Part shown: positions 1 through 10,247 of the stretch, piece after piece
Layout: every line of letters begins with the position of its first letter
How positions within the stretch are numbered: the stretch's first letter is position 1
Source of the DNA: Pseudoneurospora amorphoporcata
Lineage: Eukaryota > Ascomycota > Sordariomycetes > Sordariales > Sordariaceae
Assembly: GCA_033297205.1 (NCBI GenBank)
Contig: MU859375.1
Span: 1 to 24,626 of the forward strand
Reading direction: 5' to 3'
DNA: 24,626 nt
Notes under the pieces: model-generated
What the model saw: the letters and a program-made list of their open reading frames with translations, nothing else
Database searches by the model: none
Told to the model about the DNA's origin: nothing
Translations under genes and position numbers: made by a program

Positions 1-75
1 GAGGTTGAGAAGATCAACAAGGCTTTCGAGACCAAAGTAGTTTATTAGCTGAATTTGAACTACTGTTCCAAGCCC
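1..75 (+). repeat. Left copy of the inverted end repeat
   Basis: Positions 1-75 match the reverse complement of 24532-24605. There is one substitution (GTAG versus GTAA in the first intron bases) and one single-T length difference. The first 39 bases are identical. The copy covers the last visible codons of exon 1 and about the first 39 bases of the intron. The repeat probably extends leftwards beyond the window, because the right copy continues past the point where the window begins. Confidence 0.9.
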
Positions 76-215
76 TGATCACAGCCCTTGTCACACTGGC
101 TGGCACTGCCCCCGTTCAACAGGGAGACGCCGAGATGGGTGACACGGCCGACGTGCCCGTCTTTGACTGGAAGACTGTGCGCCTTGCGACTAACACGGAG
201 AATGACAATATCTAG
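1..215 (+). CDS. 3' end of an unrecognised gene (partial)
   Basis: The window opens inside a reading frame: positions 1-36 read EVEKINKAFETK. The frame then meets a stop, but a GT at 37 and an AG at 121-122 bound a plausible 86-bp phase-0 intron. The second exon (123-215) reads GDAEMGDTADVPVFDWKT and so on, ending in ENDNI and TAG. The clean phase match supports the model, although other AG acceptors (for example 81-85) cannot be excluded. I do not recognise the family; the C-terminus is acidic and hydrophilic, with no membrane segment. It converges on the membrane-protein gene, whose stop lies 260 bp away. Exon 1 and most of the intron are duplicated in inverted orientation at 24532-24605. 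The 5' part lies outside the window, so function cannot be assigned. Confidence 0.45.
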
Positions 216-475
216 GCTAGGCTGGTGTCAAGTAGGCAATCAATAAATATGTATGATGCTGACTTGTCAAATTCGTGGTTTATGCGATGTGATGTTGGTT
301 ACTTGTTGCCGTTGAAAGCGAGTGCAAACTGAAGTTTGTTCCCGCTTACCCGCACCAAGATTTTGACTTGGCACTTCAGTCTTCGACATGATGCAAACAG
401 ATACATTAATCCATCATCGTAACCGCCTTTGACCGCAGAGAACATACACTTACTATATGCAATCACATCACCCAT

Positions 476-2104
476 CTACGCCATATCCCGACCATACATC
501 ATGGCTCCCAGCTTATCATCCCCCATATACATGACGTTCATCTGTTGGATTGTTCTCAGCTCAGGAGCAATATCCCTTTCGTGGTCCTCCTCAAGCTTTT
601 CGTCCACCGTAGGTAGGGTCGGCCGTTTCATAATGGCAAACATATCGGACGATTCGGACGGGGACCGGATTGGCCAGGTTCTTCGTTTCACGGATTGGTC
701 GGTAGGACTGACGAGTTTGTGCCACTTGGGGTGTTGGGACCTGTATCGTTCCAAGATATTGGCTGGAGAAATCAACGTTAGCATTGCAATGCGAAACCAG
801 ATGGCAACACTCACCTAAGCATATGGCAAAGAACTGCACAAACAGCGGCATCATGGCAACCAAGGCCAAGATCTGTCCAAACCCCCATTCATTTTCGGAA
901 TAAGAAGGTCCGGCTAGTCCAGCAGTGCGCGCCCGGAGATGAATAAAGTAGAAAAGCGCGGTACACATCACGCCAAAACTGGCCGTGACAAGCAAGCCCC
1001 CCAGTGTATGGATGACCGAAGCAATCTTTTAGTCGTTCAAGACGTCCGAGTCCCGTTCCCGTAGAAAATGGATGAGCAATATGACAATTCCCCAGCAGGC
1101 AGTTATTCCTGCTACAACCCAAGGGGTAACACGAAGGAGATGTTCGATGTGGTGCGTGGACCGGCAATCTTTCTTCAGACAGAACTCCTCAAAATAGGAT
1201 AGTTGGTGTTCCAGAGTGAAAAAGATGAAGCTGGTAATCGCCATAAAGACGAAGAGGATAGAGATGCTCGCAAAGGTAAGAAGGGGGTACTTCCGCCGGC
1301 CGGGGAACCAAGGATAAAGGCAGATGAGGGACGCAACGGAGATCAATACACCCAAGAAGCTAACGTAACCCGAGTAAACGGAACCCGGGCCCCTGTTGAC
1401 GACGTTGAGAGAGAGAGATGCGATATCGAGGGCAAACGTGAAGATGTACGTCGAGATCCAGAAGGCTTCAAGGCACTGATCGACCGCTTTGCGAATGGTG
1501 GATGGAGGTGGCTTGCCAGCCCTTTCGGGATGTCGTCGCGAATACAGTCGATCTTGAATGTAGAAGCCGATGTGGGCGAGCAGGAAGACGACTGTGACGG
1601 CTATTTGAAGGAGGTAGACAATGTAGACCTGTGGCGACATATATGAGTGTCAGTCCCGGGGTGAAAGGATTTCTGCGTACCTACACCGATGCCTGACAGA
1701 TCAGGATTGCCCTCCCATTGCAGGTTGTTGCAAAAGGCGATATGGCACTCCTTCGACTCCGAGTCCCTCAAGTCTTCAAGTAGCGATAAAGTGCCATTCG
1801 GATCTGACTTGTTTTGATAAATAAACCATTCGATCGCTTGGCCATATGTGACATTCGAGACATCTGGCGGGGTCGATGCGCAGTCCTTGAGCAGCGAGTA
1901 GACGTCCATGAATGGCAAGGCAGGAAGATGTCCATATGTCTCGGATACGTTGGATATGGCATGTTGGTTACCAGCGAGCACCCGTGAAGCTGTTGCGCAG
2001 TTGTTTTCGACGATGAGATCGCTCAGGGTAAGGTTTCGGAGGACTGCCGGGAGCCTGAGGATGCTGGGGCCGGCGAGCAGACCGCCCAAGCCCAGGGACG
2101 ACAT
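476..2104 (-). pseudogene. Fungal multi-pass integral membrane protein, broken by one in-frame TAA
   Basis: Three exons on the minus strand give one frame of 507 codons: 2104-1685, 1628-815 and 762-476, with introns of 56 bp (GTAGGT..CACAG) and 52 bp (GTGAGT..CCAG). The first exon is a non-cytoplasmic N-terminal domain with several Cys and N-glycosylation sequons, ending GNPDLSGIG. The second holds about seven hydrophobic segments, starting VYIVYLLQIAV and including the conserved-looking ENEWGFGQILAL. The third is a hydrophilic tail. This layout is typical of a fungal-specific uncharacterised membrane protein family. A TAA at 1031-1029 interrupts the second exon, yet coding resumes at once in the same frame (KIASVIHTLGG) with further membrane helices. 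I chose the ATG at 2104; a TTG further upstream (2161) is not a credible fungal start. Either the gene is inactivated by one point mutation or there is a base-call error. A protein stopping at 1029 would be 339 residues. Confidence 0.75.
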
Positions 2105-4943
2105 GATGGGTCTCTGTTGATGACTGGTAAGGACCTGAAGCAAGCACAGCAGAGCCGACAAAATGTGGAAAGGTCGCTGTGGAAGATATACCTACCTCGA
2201 AAGACTGGCATGTCAGGCAAACAGGACCATAGTCGTGGGTGCCTTGCATTCCCTCCCCCTCATTTCGACATCGTGCAAGCGTACATGCAAACTTGTCCCG
2301 TAAAATCGACGGGCTGAACAGCATTTGTGCATCTTGGGCCGGGTTAGAGCTGCGTCGATGGAAACGCCTGGTGAGAGCTGAACGGTGATGGACGCTGTCC
2401 CACGTGGTGTGGCACCCGGGGGCACAGTAAACTGCGACGTTTCGTGGACCAACTGGCCCCCAACTCTGCCACAACGGGAAAGGGACGAGCCTTGCCTATC
2501 ATGTGCCGCCGTGGCGCAGAACACTGCATCGAGCTATCAATAGTCCGTATGTCGTTAGCCGGCCGGTAGGCTGCGGTCCAAGCTTCTGGGAGGTCGCCTT
2601 GTGTGTCTCGATTCGCGACTTCGGCGAGTCTGAGAGTGTCGAAGGGCATTGGAGCAGGGTGGTGTAACGTGGTACCCGCACGACGTTGAGTTATCATTGA
2701 ACGTCCGTCGGGCTGTCGAGGATATGGGGAGTTCTGTTGATTTTAAGGCTCGGGCCGGTGTTGGGAGAGAGAGACAGGTTGTGCTTTCGATCGTGGTATC
2801 GAGGAGCGGGATCAGGGAGCCATACGAATCTGTGGTGGAAGCAGCGTTAGTAAAACCGATGGAGAGAGAGGCGGAAAGAGAAGACGGACTGACCGATGCA
2901 TCAAGATGGTGAACTGCCCTGGTTGATTAAGGAAAAGCCGGGGAAAATGTTCTGTATCGATTCTGGTTGTGGACGACGGATTAACGGAGCGGAAAGGCAT
3001 TCCAAGTGTAGTGGTGTTCCTGGTGTCGTGGACGGAAGGCGCAGCTGGAAGAAAATGGCTGCCTCAATTCATTGTAATGCAGGAACGACCAGCATTCGCA
3101 GAAGCACGGTGTAGGGCACAGGAACCAAAAAAACAGACAGCTGAAATAAAGAAGAAATGCGCTGCATTCTTTCATCAAACATTATACGCAGGTCGTCACT
3201 CATCACCACACCTCTAGACTGCCCCTAATCAGCGGGCCTATCGCCATTCTTCGCAAACCGCTTATCCTCCCCGGTCTCCTTGAAGGTATTGCACAGCTCC
3301 CTCGGCTCCTCGGTCACCACTGGTATCTTTATATCGGTCTCGATGTTGATATCGCCATGCTAGTCTCGGTGGTAGTGACCGGTGGGTCTCCTATCGATAC
3401 CGTGACATCATCACTTGTTAAAATCCAACTTTTCACGCCCAACACCCGATCAGAGAGCATGTACGCGACATCCATAGTATCCAAGTCAAGGCAATGGTCA
3501 GAACGGAGCCATGGTTGTAACCGTGGTCCCTGAGCGCCAAGTGTTGTCGATGATGCTGTTCGGTCCTTAATTCGAGTGTAATATCTACTTTTGTCAGCAA
3601 ATGGAGACCCAGAGCAATTTTCCCTTGTGTACGTATAAAAGTTCGGGCCCTGTTTATCCAGTCGTGGTTCATGAGTGACAGAGCGACGTGGGATGTGCAT
3701 CATTGTGGTCAAAGGATGAAAGCTCATCGTGCCGAACGGTTGACGATCGTCTTCGATCGCCAATGCCACCCACGTGAGGAAACCCGAGATCGGTACGCTG
3801 GAGCCCTCAAATATCGAACATTGAGGACACAATGGAGTGCTGTTAATGTGTGAAGACCCAAGGCACGTTGTTGACACTCGTCGTCAAGTTGCAGCCACTT
3901 GGCTAGCGGCCATCCAAAGCGACCAGAATTGTGGTGACAACGAAAGCGCATCTGGAATGTTTGAATGGAATTGAAACCAAGCATGCAAAGTCGCAAACGT
4001 CGTATAAAATCGCAATCTTTGTTGTCGGCCGCTAGCGAGAAGAAAGGTGGATTCTCGGAAATCGCATCCGACCGAAACACATCAAGTCGTCCGCGACCCT
4101 GCCGAAAGGATGGGGGAGTCCGAGATGCTAAGAGGATCAGTCAATATCGTCGCTGCGCATTGGAAGACAAGAGTTGAGGCTCTTGACTGACGCAACAAGA
4201 CAGTCCAGTGCCGATGTGAAGACGGCCAAGTCACTACGCTAGACGGCGAATATGGTGGCCACTTAGCGGATACACTCCAAGTTGCGCGGCATTCGGGGAT
4301 CGGCATTGGGGAATATCGTCAACTTTGTTGCCGTCGGTGAAGGATTGATTGCGGTATTTTTCATGGGAAAAAGATGCGCTGGCAACTGAAGACATGGCTC
4401 GAAGGTTGTCTGATGATATATCAGAAGCCAATGATGTTGAAGTCGTTGTTATTCCCCAAGCAGAGTTTCATTTCCGAGACGCAAGCGATCGGATGAGACC
4501 GAGACAACAGACGAACCGAATCCTTCTCAATGACGACGCACAGCCAGTGCCACCGGCATGACCCAGCCGCCATTGGCCAATCACAGTCCCAAGAAAACTT
4601 TTTGTCACTTGGAAAGCTGGGGTGGCTGCTCTCCACACGTGAAGACAGGCATCTCGCATTGCGTGATTGAACCCTGGAGGCGTTGAGATCTGTTGATTCG
4701 CGGGGGAAATTCTGAACTTGGCACTTCAGTTCCAGACCTATCAGGAAAAAGACAACCGCCTTCATTTCCATTGCTTTTGAAGGCGGCCAAGAGACTAAAG
4801 ACGGCTCTCCCGCATTCCGCCGTGGCCCGTCAGGCGGTGGACCAGGGCCGACATGGGACCGTAAAAGACTGTCAAGGACTGTCAAGTGTGGGGCCAGTCT
4901 GTCAGGGCCCGGGCAACCTCATAGAGTGGGCTGCAACCTAATA
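2105..4943. other. Long stretch without a convincing gene
   Basis: About 2.8 kb between the membrane-protein gene and the transposon. Many short open frames overlap on both strands, but none shows a recognisable domain, a coherent exon chain or the C-ending codon bias of the neighbours. There is a paired CCAAT-type motif near 4571-4586 (CCATTGGCCAATCAC) and a possible gene remnant at 3225-3365. Composition is ordinary, without the TA excess of the transposon. It may be the decayed remains of one or more genes plus promoter DNA. Confidence 0.5.
3225..3365 (-). pseudogene. Possible C-terminal exon or gene remnant
   Basis: On the minus strand, the frame ending in TAG at 3227-3225 reads HGDINIETDIKIPVV, then TEEPRELCNTFKETGED, ending KNGDRPAD. 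It looks coding: charged, low in rare codons and ending cleanly. Immediately upstream the frame is closed by a TAG. That TAG could instead be the intron acceptor ACTAG, or the site of a small indel, because the neighbouring frame (SDRVLGVKSWILTSDD ... PPVTTTET) also looks partly coding. I recognise no family, and no upstream exon chain could be built. Confidence 0.25.
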
Positions 4944-4967
4944 CTGTTAAACCTGCACATAACGATT
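4944..4967 (+). repeat. Left terminal inverted repeat of the transposon
   Basis: 24 bp, beginning CTGTTAAACCTGCACATAAC. It is identical to the reverse complement of 7107-7130. The preceding bases 4942-4943 are TA, one half of the target-site duplication. Confidence 0.93.
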
Positions 4968-5369
4968 TTAGGGATAACGATATTCTGACATTAACGTTAC
5001 AAAGTTGGCTTTCCAATAGTTAATATATAGTGTTTACGATAATTCTGAGATATCAGATTAACGATACGAGTTCTGATTACTAATACACACAAATCGTTAT
5101 CTTTAACTAGTTGTAATAGCTGCTTGATATACCTTGCTAGCCCTTAGAAGCTCTTCAATAGCTAGCCTATTTTACTTTCTATTCTAGTAATTTCAACTAT
5201 TATACAACGTTTCTAGCACTTTCTACCCTGCTAACTTACCTCTCTATTAAACTTTTACAATTTCAATACTACTCTATTTGAGATTTTACTTTTATTAACA
5301 CTATTCTTTCAATAAGACGTTACTATTTATTATATCTTATTTAACACTATACTCCCCAACGATAAGCAG

Positions 5370-6990
5370 CGTTACTATGCAATTACGAAGCTTCAGCGGC
5401 AAAAAATCAGAGCTTATACCTATACAAACCCTATGTTAATGCAATTTAATATAGCTGCCTAGGTAACTCGTGAGCTTGGTTACAAGATTTCTTAGTTAAT
5501 TATTTCTAATACTCTTAAACCTAAATTTTCTTATCTCGATATTAAGTTCTTTCCGCGTGGGGTTTATAGTATCACCAGAATCTACTCCGCCGAGTACCTT
5601 GTCCTTAAGAAAGCTCTCTTCAAATAGGTACTTCGTATAGAAGCTAACAAGTTGCTCCTTAGCGGTGACATAATTAAAGACGTAGCTAAATCTCTATGAC
5701 AACAGATGCCTAACTTCAAAGATCAACCCCTACCTAGCTTCTTAAACGGTTGACTTATAGGGTTTAAGCGGCGCTATTATATTAAATAGTATAAGCAGTC
5801 TGGCGAGTTAGGTTTAGCTGATATAGTAGGCTCCCAAGAATAAGTTTCTTACATTAAAAGCTTTATCGTATAATTCGGTCCTAACAATACTTTTAATGCT
5901 AACGAAACTGCTTTATTTTGGTTATTGCTTTTAGACCGTACATTAGCGATAAAGGCACAGTCCAGTACTAAGAAAAAGAAGGACCGTATTATAGTCCTTC
6001 CTTATACGAATGCGACAGGAATAATTAAATTAGACCTTTGGATTTTGAGCTACTTTAAGAAGCCTCGAGCTTTTAGTACTGATAATATCTACATTTAAAA
6101 TCTACCTATTGTTTAGCGTGCCAACGCCAGCGCTTAGATGACTATAATTATCTTTATCGAGTATTTATACTAGTTCAACTATTAAATGGAAGGTAAGAAG
6201 GTGTTATTGTTAGTTGATAGGCACTCCTCTTATATTGCCGCAGTTAAGCAGTTAAAAGATTAGCATAGTGACTATCTTGGACTACGGAACACGACTATAG
6301 CCTTCCTGCTAGCCAACACGACGTCAATCTATTAACTAATAGACTAGAAAATTATTAACAATTTGAAGATTCATTACCATAAGGTATGGCTTCGACATAT
6401 AGTCAATTTGACACTAGATAACAAAGATGCTATTAAAGGGACTACTATACTAAACGCGGTATATTAGATTTTAGAAGCTTGGCGGAAGGTCCCTATGGAA
6501 GTAATTGACAGCTGTTAGAAAAAGTCAACGTTACTTGGACCAATTTATACTTACGCTCGGAAACCTTCTAATTAGGAAGAACGTAAAGTTATTTACATAG
6601 AGGAGTTAGTAAAGGAGCTTGCTCGAGTAGGAAGGATTAGAGAAATTATAGATATTAACAACTTTATTAATCTACTAAATGAATAAGTTGTTGATACCTC
6701 TGAGAACTTGCTATAGCAGTTAGCTAAAACTTTTACAGAGGTCTCTCAATAAAATGATGAGAATACTATTAAACAGCAAGAAGCACAGCCAATTTCTAAG
6801 CAACAAGCGCTTAACGCGATCAACCTAGTCATCTAGTACGAGGAGTAGCAAGTAAGCGTAGATCTAGAGCATTTAGCGATACTACGATATAGGCAAAAGT
6901 TATTATTTAGGGAGAGGTTTAAAGAGCGCACATCAAAAAAGCAGGCCACCTTGGATACGTACTTTCAATTAAATACACTAAAAAGGGAAT
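5370..6990 (+). pseudogene. Transposase remnant, pogo/Fot type (CENP-B-like HTH plus DDE_1)
   Basis: No open frame survives, but conserved blocks can be read in order. Around 5760-5835 is GFKRRYYIK, stop, YKQSGELGLADIVGS, which matches the CENP-B/Tc5-type helix-turn-helix. At 5889-5954 is NTFNANETALFW followed by LDRTLA, where the family has NADETGLFW; the first catalytic Asp codon is now AAC (Asn) at 5901-5903. Around 6186-6265 is the block EGKKVLLLVDRHSSY, holding the second Asp. At about 6302-6400 is LLANTTSIY, stop, LID, stop, followed by INNLKIHY; the two stops stand where the family has Gln (Q-P-x-D-Q-G). These changes are CAA/CAG to TAA/TAG and TG to TA, i.e. RIP-type transitions. Edges are approximate. 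When intact, such an enzyme cuts and pastes the element at TA dinucleotides. Confidence 0.85.
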
Positions 6991-7106
6991 AAAATCCGGT
7001 TACCTTAAGAAATTCCGTAATTTTGACGGTATTAGCCACCCTTGAACGACCTATACTGGGCACAACGATATACTGGGATTAACGTTACGAACCCCCGTCC
7101 CCAGGG

Positions 7107-7130
7107 AATCGTTATGTGCAGGTTTAACAG
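7107..7130 (-). repeat. Right terminal inverted repeat of the transposon
   Basis: 24 bp ending GCAGGTTTAACAG, the exact reverse complement of the left end, followed by TA at 7131-7132. Just inside it the sequence is GC-rich (CCCCCGTCCCCAGGG), whereas the matching stretch on the left is T- and A-rich. This suggests the left subterminal region was mutated more heavily. Confidence 0.93.
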
Positions 7131-8068
7131 TAGCGTGTTGCGCTCAGACGGCTCGAGTGCCATGAAGTGCCATCAACGGGACGCAACGAGACGAACTCAA
7201 CCACATCAAACCAGGGGCACACCACTCACTTCATCAACACGATGTTCTCGACGTCGGCCAATTTTCCCGAAATCTGCATTCGTTGGTTCGGTTGGCCTCT
7301 CGTCTATGCACCGAATATGCAGAAATGTTCCAATGTGTGGCTGCTGACCCGTGCGCCGTCGCATTGCCTTCTCGATAGGCCTTGGCGGGAGACGCCATCG
7401 CTAATCCCATTCGAGCCCACGGTGAAACCGTAATGTCGGTCGCTGTTCCCACTACGGAAGCTCCAACTTTTTGACAAGAGAGCCCAGGACAGACTCCGTA
7501 ACTCCGGCCTCAAATCCACCATTCAGATGGCTTCACCCAGTATACCCGCTGATAACACTTCCCCCGGGCTCCACCCTATATTGGATCACACTTTTCTGCC
7601 CAGTCTTGCCTCTCCAGAGTCACATCCTCCGACACAGGCAAGACAGCCTCTGACCAGGGGGTTGCGTAGGTATACAACTGAGTGAATACCCCCAGACCCC
7701 AATGTGATGACCCTCCGATCCCCATTATCTTCTTTTGCTGATCTCATAGAGGTTCCTCTTTGTCGCCAATTAGACTCGCGCACTATACTAGAACGAACAT
7801 CTCCAGCCCGATCCTCGATTCCACTTTCTCCTGCACAATCTCTGCGCCGCTCAAAACCTTACCTGTAAAGGGTTCAACTCAAGCCCAGTGTGTCTCGTCA
7901 CAACTCCAGACTCGTCCCATCTTCGGCTCCATCTCTTTTTTTTTTTTTTTTCGACCGAACACGAGGGAGAGAAGCCCGCAGAGACCAACAACCACCGCCA
8001 CCGCCCGACGACCTCCGAACTCCTCGGTCCTGCGATTTGAGACATATTATACACACACATAAAGAAAC
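7131..8068. other. Upstream region and probable 5' leader of the permease gene
   Basis: No recognisable gene. The last 150 bp are pyrimidine-rich and include a run of 16 T at 7936-7951, then a C- and A-rich leader (ACCACCGCCACC) running into the permease ATG. Such T/CT tracts are common in fungal promoters and 5' leaders. Short frames in the first 500 bp resemble no family. Confidence 0.5.
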
Positions 8069-9845
8069 ATGGCGGTGCGAGAAAGTACGCCGCCGGCGCC
8101 AGCGAGTCCCTCTTCCGGCTCCTCCATTGCCGGAACGCCATCCGGAAGCGCAACAAAGAACGAGTTTGTGAAGGAACAGTCCGTCGTCGATGACGATGCG
8201 CCGTCCTTTGCCGAGCAGAACGCCGGCCCCGAGCTGAAGCGTCGGCTCAAGTCTCGCCATTTGCAAATGATTGCCATTGGTAGGTGACGCGCAGATGTAA
8301 AGAAGCCTCCAAAAACACAACCAGCTGACTGATAGCACACACACAGGTGGTACTATCGGTACTGGTCTCTTCATCGGTTCCGGCAGCGCTCTCGCCAAGT
8401 CGGGCCCCGGCGGTGTCCTCATCGCCTACTGCTTCATCGCCTCCATCGTTTACAGCATCATGATGTCCCTCGGCGAAATGGCCACCTACATCCCCGTTGC
8501 CGGCGGGTTCACCACCTACGCGGCTCGCTTCGTCGACGGCTCTCTCGGTTTCTCCATGTCGTGGATCTACTGGTTCTCTTGGGCCATCACCTTTGCGCTC
8601 GAGCTGGTCGCTACCGGTCTGATCATCCAATACTGGAACGACTCTCTGTCCATCGGTATCTTCATCGCCGTCTTCTGGGTCGTCATCTTCGTCATCAACA
8701 TGTTCCCCGTTTCCTTTTACGGCGAGGCCGAGTTTTGGCTGTCCTCCATCAAGGTCATCACCGTCCTCGGCTTCCTCATCTTCGGCATCTGCATCAACGC
8801 CGGCGCCGGTCAGGAGGGCTACATTGGCTTCAAGTACTGGCACCACCCGGGTGCTTTTGCTCCTTGGATCCTCGACCCCAGCCTTCCTGTCGCCAAGTTT
8901 GTTGGTTTCTGGGGTGTCATGATCCAGGCCGGCTTCTCCTTCCAGGGAACCGAGCTTGTCGGTATCGCTGCTGGTGAGACCGAGGACCCGCGCCGCAACG
9001 TCCCCCGTGCGATCCGCATGACCTTTTACCGTATCGTCCTCTTCTTCATCATGACCGTCTTCTTCATCGGCATCCTGATCCCCTACGACAACAAGGACCT
9101 GACCAATGGCGGCTACACCGCGGCTGCCTCTCCCTTTGTCATTGCTGCCCAGCTCGCCGGTGTCAAGGTCCTGCCCGATATCATCAACGCTGTCTTGCTT
9201 ACTGTCGTTCTCTCGGCCGCCAACTCCAACGTCTACTCGGGCTCTCGCGTCCTCGTCTCTCTCGCGAACGACGGCATGGCCCCCGCGTGGCTCAAGATCA
9301 CCACCAAGGCCGGTGTGCCCTGGGTTGCCGTCATTGCCACCTCGGTCATCGGCTTCCTCGGCTTTCTCAACCTCTCGGAGAACGGCGGCCAGGCCTTCGA
9401 CTGGCTTCTCAACATTTCGGGCGTCGCGGGCTTCATCGCCTGGTCCGGCATTCTCATCGCCCATCTCCGCTTCATGAAGGGTATTGAGGCGCAAAACATC
9501 CCCCGCGCCAAGCTGCCCTACCGCGCCTCTCTCGCCCCTTACTACACCTACTATGCCCTGTTCTTCTGCGTGCTTATTACCCTCACGCAAGGGTTCGACT
9601 CGTTCATGCCCTGGAGCACCGAGAACTTTTTTGTGGCGTACATCTCGCTCATCCTCTTCGCTGTCCTGTACTTTGGCCACAAGCTCTACACGCTCATTGT
9701 CCACGGCGCCGCGGCGTGCAAGTTTGTCGCCGCCAAGGATATGGACGTCACCACTGGATCTTTGGATCTGGATGCCGAGATCCCCGATGAGGTCGAGGAG
9801 CCTACGACTATCTGGAAGAAAATTGGAAGGGGTATCATGGGTTAA
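8069..9845 (+). CDS. Amino-acid permease, yeast (YAT) family
   Basis: Two exons, 8069-8279 and 8347-9845, are joined across a 67-bp intron (GTAGGT..ACACAG, branch GCTGAC near 8324) to give 569 residues, normal for the family. A hydrophilic cytoplasmic N-terminus of about 65 residues leads into the hallmark GGTIGTGLFIGSGSAL (from residue 71) in helix 1, the unwound substrate-binding helix of APC-superfamily carriers. Further signatures are SLGEMATYIPVAGGFTTY and FQGTELVGIAAGE, followed by EDPRRNVPRAI. About 12 membrane helices are visible, and the C-terminal tail is acidic. It is expected to import amino acids by proton symport at the plasma membrane. Substrate cannot be told from sequence; general, proline-like and aromatic carriers share these motifs. 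The ATG is in a good context (AAACATGGC). Strongly C-biased codons suggest high expression. Confidence 0.96.
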
Positions 9846-10247
9846 GGATAGAAGCATGATGGCGTGATGCGTGTATAATGGAAGGGAAGGATTAATGTAC
9901 GTTTACGGATCACGAACGAACGATGGATGAGTGTGAGTGGGCATCTACGACATGTCTTGTAATTTCTTTTTACACACAAGCGTCTTACGTTGGATTTTTT
10001 ACGTTTTTGGATGGATTGTATACCTAGCTAATTACTCAAAAAGAAGGCGGCGGTGTTATGGATTGATACCCCGGTGCAGCTTAATGCTGTCTAGACAAAA
10101 AAGGTCTTTTACTGCATGCTTTTGAAAGACTGCATTTGACTGTTGTATTGATGGTGACATATGACAGGCGCCTCGGTCCACATGAAACAAGCACCGCATG
10201 AACTCGAACCAGGACTTGACCCTCTTGTTAGACCTAGGCTCAGCCGT
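9846..10247. other. Intergenic region between convergent genes
   Basis: About 400 bp between the permease stop and the stop of the EXPERA protein gene on the other strand. It is AT-richer than the flanks, with T-rich and A-rich tracts suited to 3' end formation for both genes. No gene was seen. Confidence 0.6.

Larger units (their letters stand above)
4944..7130 (+). mobile_element. RIP-degraded pogo/Fot-like Tc1/mariner DNA transposon
   Basis: A 2187-bp element begins CTGTTAAACC and ends GGTTTAACAG, with perfect 24-bp terminal inverted repeats at 4944-4967 and 7107-7130. It is flanked by TA on both sides (4942-4943 and 7131-7132), the target duplication of the Tc1/mariner superfamily. Inside the ends, ATTAACGTTAC and AACGATA motifs recur at both termini. 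The interior is strikingly rich in TA and poor in CA and TG, with stops in all frames, as expected from RIP. A transposase remnant can be read in pieces (see the 5370-6990 entry). The element is non-autonomous today. It lies in a gene-poor interval, and no disrupted host gene is evident. Confidence 0.92.

Noticed and set aside
1029..1100. An intron removing the TAA in the membrane-protein gene
   Set aside because: The only GT..AG pair of suitable length (GTCATA..AAAAG, 60 bp) has a poor donor and no usable branch site, and it would delete part of a membrane helix.
2105..2161. N-terminal extension of the membrane protein from a non-ATG start
   Set aside because: The codon at 2161 is TTG; the first ATG in frame is at 2104.
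366..4730. A 15-bp direct repeat ACTTGGCACTTCAGT at 366-380 and 4716-4730
   Set aside because: In a window of this length one exact match of 15 bp is close to chance expectation, and the flanks do not match.
7042..7433. Two short + strand frames overlapping the right end of the transposon
   Set aside because: They begin in or just beyond the transposon end, have no domain and show no splice or start-site support.
8247..9857. A 536-codon open frame antisense to the permease exon
   Set aside because: It mirrors the strongly C-biased codons of the permease, which remove stops from the opposite strand. Its product is a low-complexity Asp/Gly/Glu-rich string with no domain, and the permease on the + strand is unmistakable.
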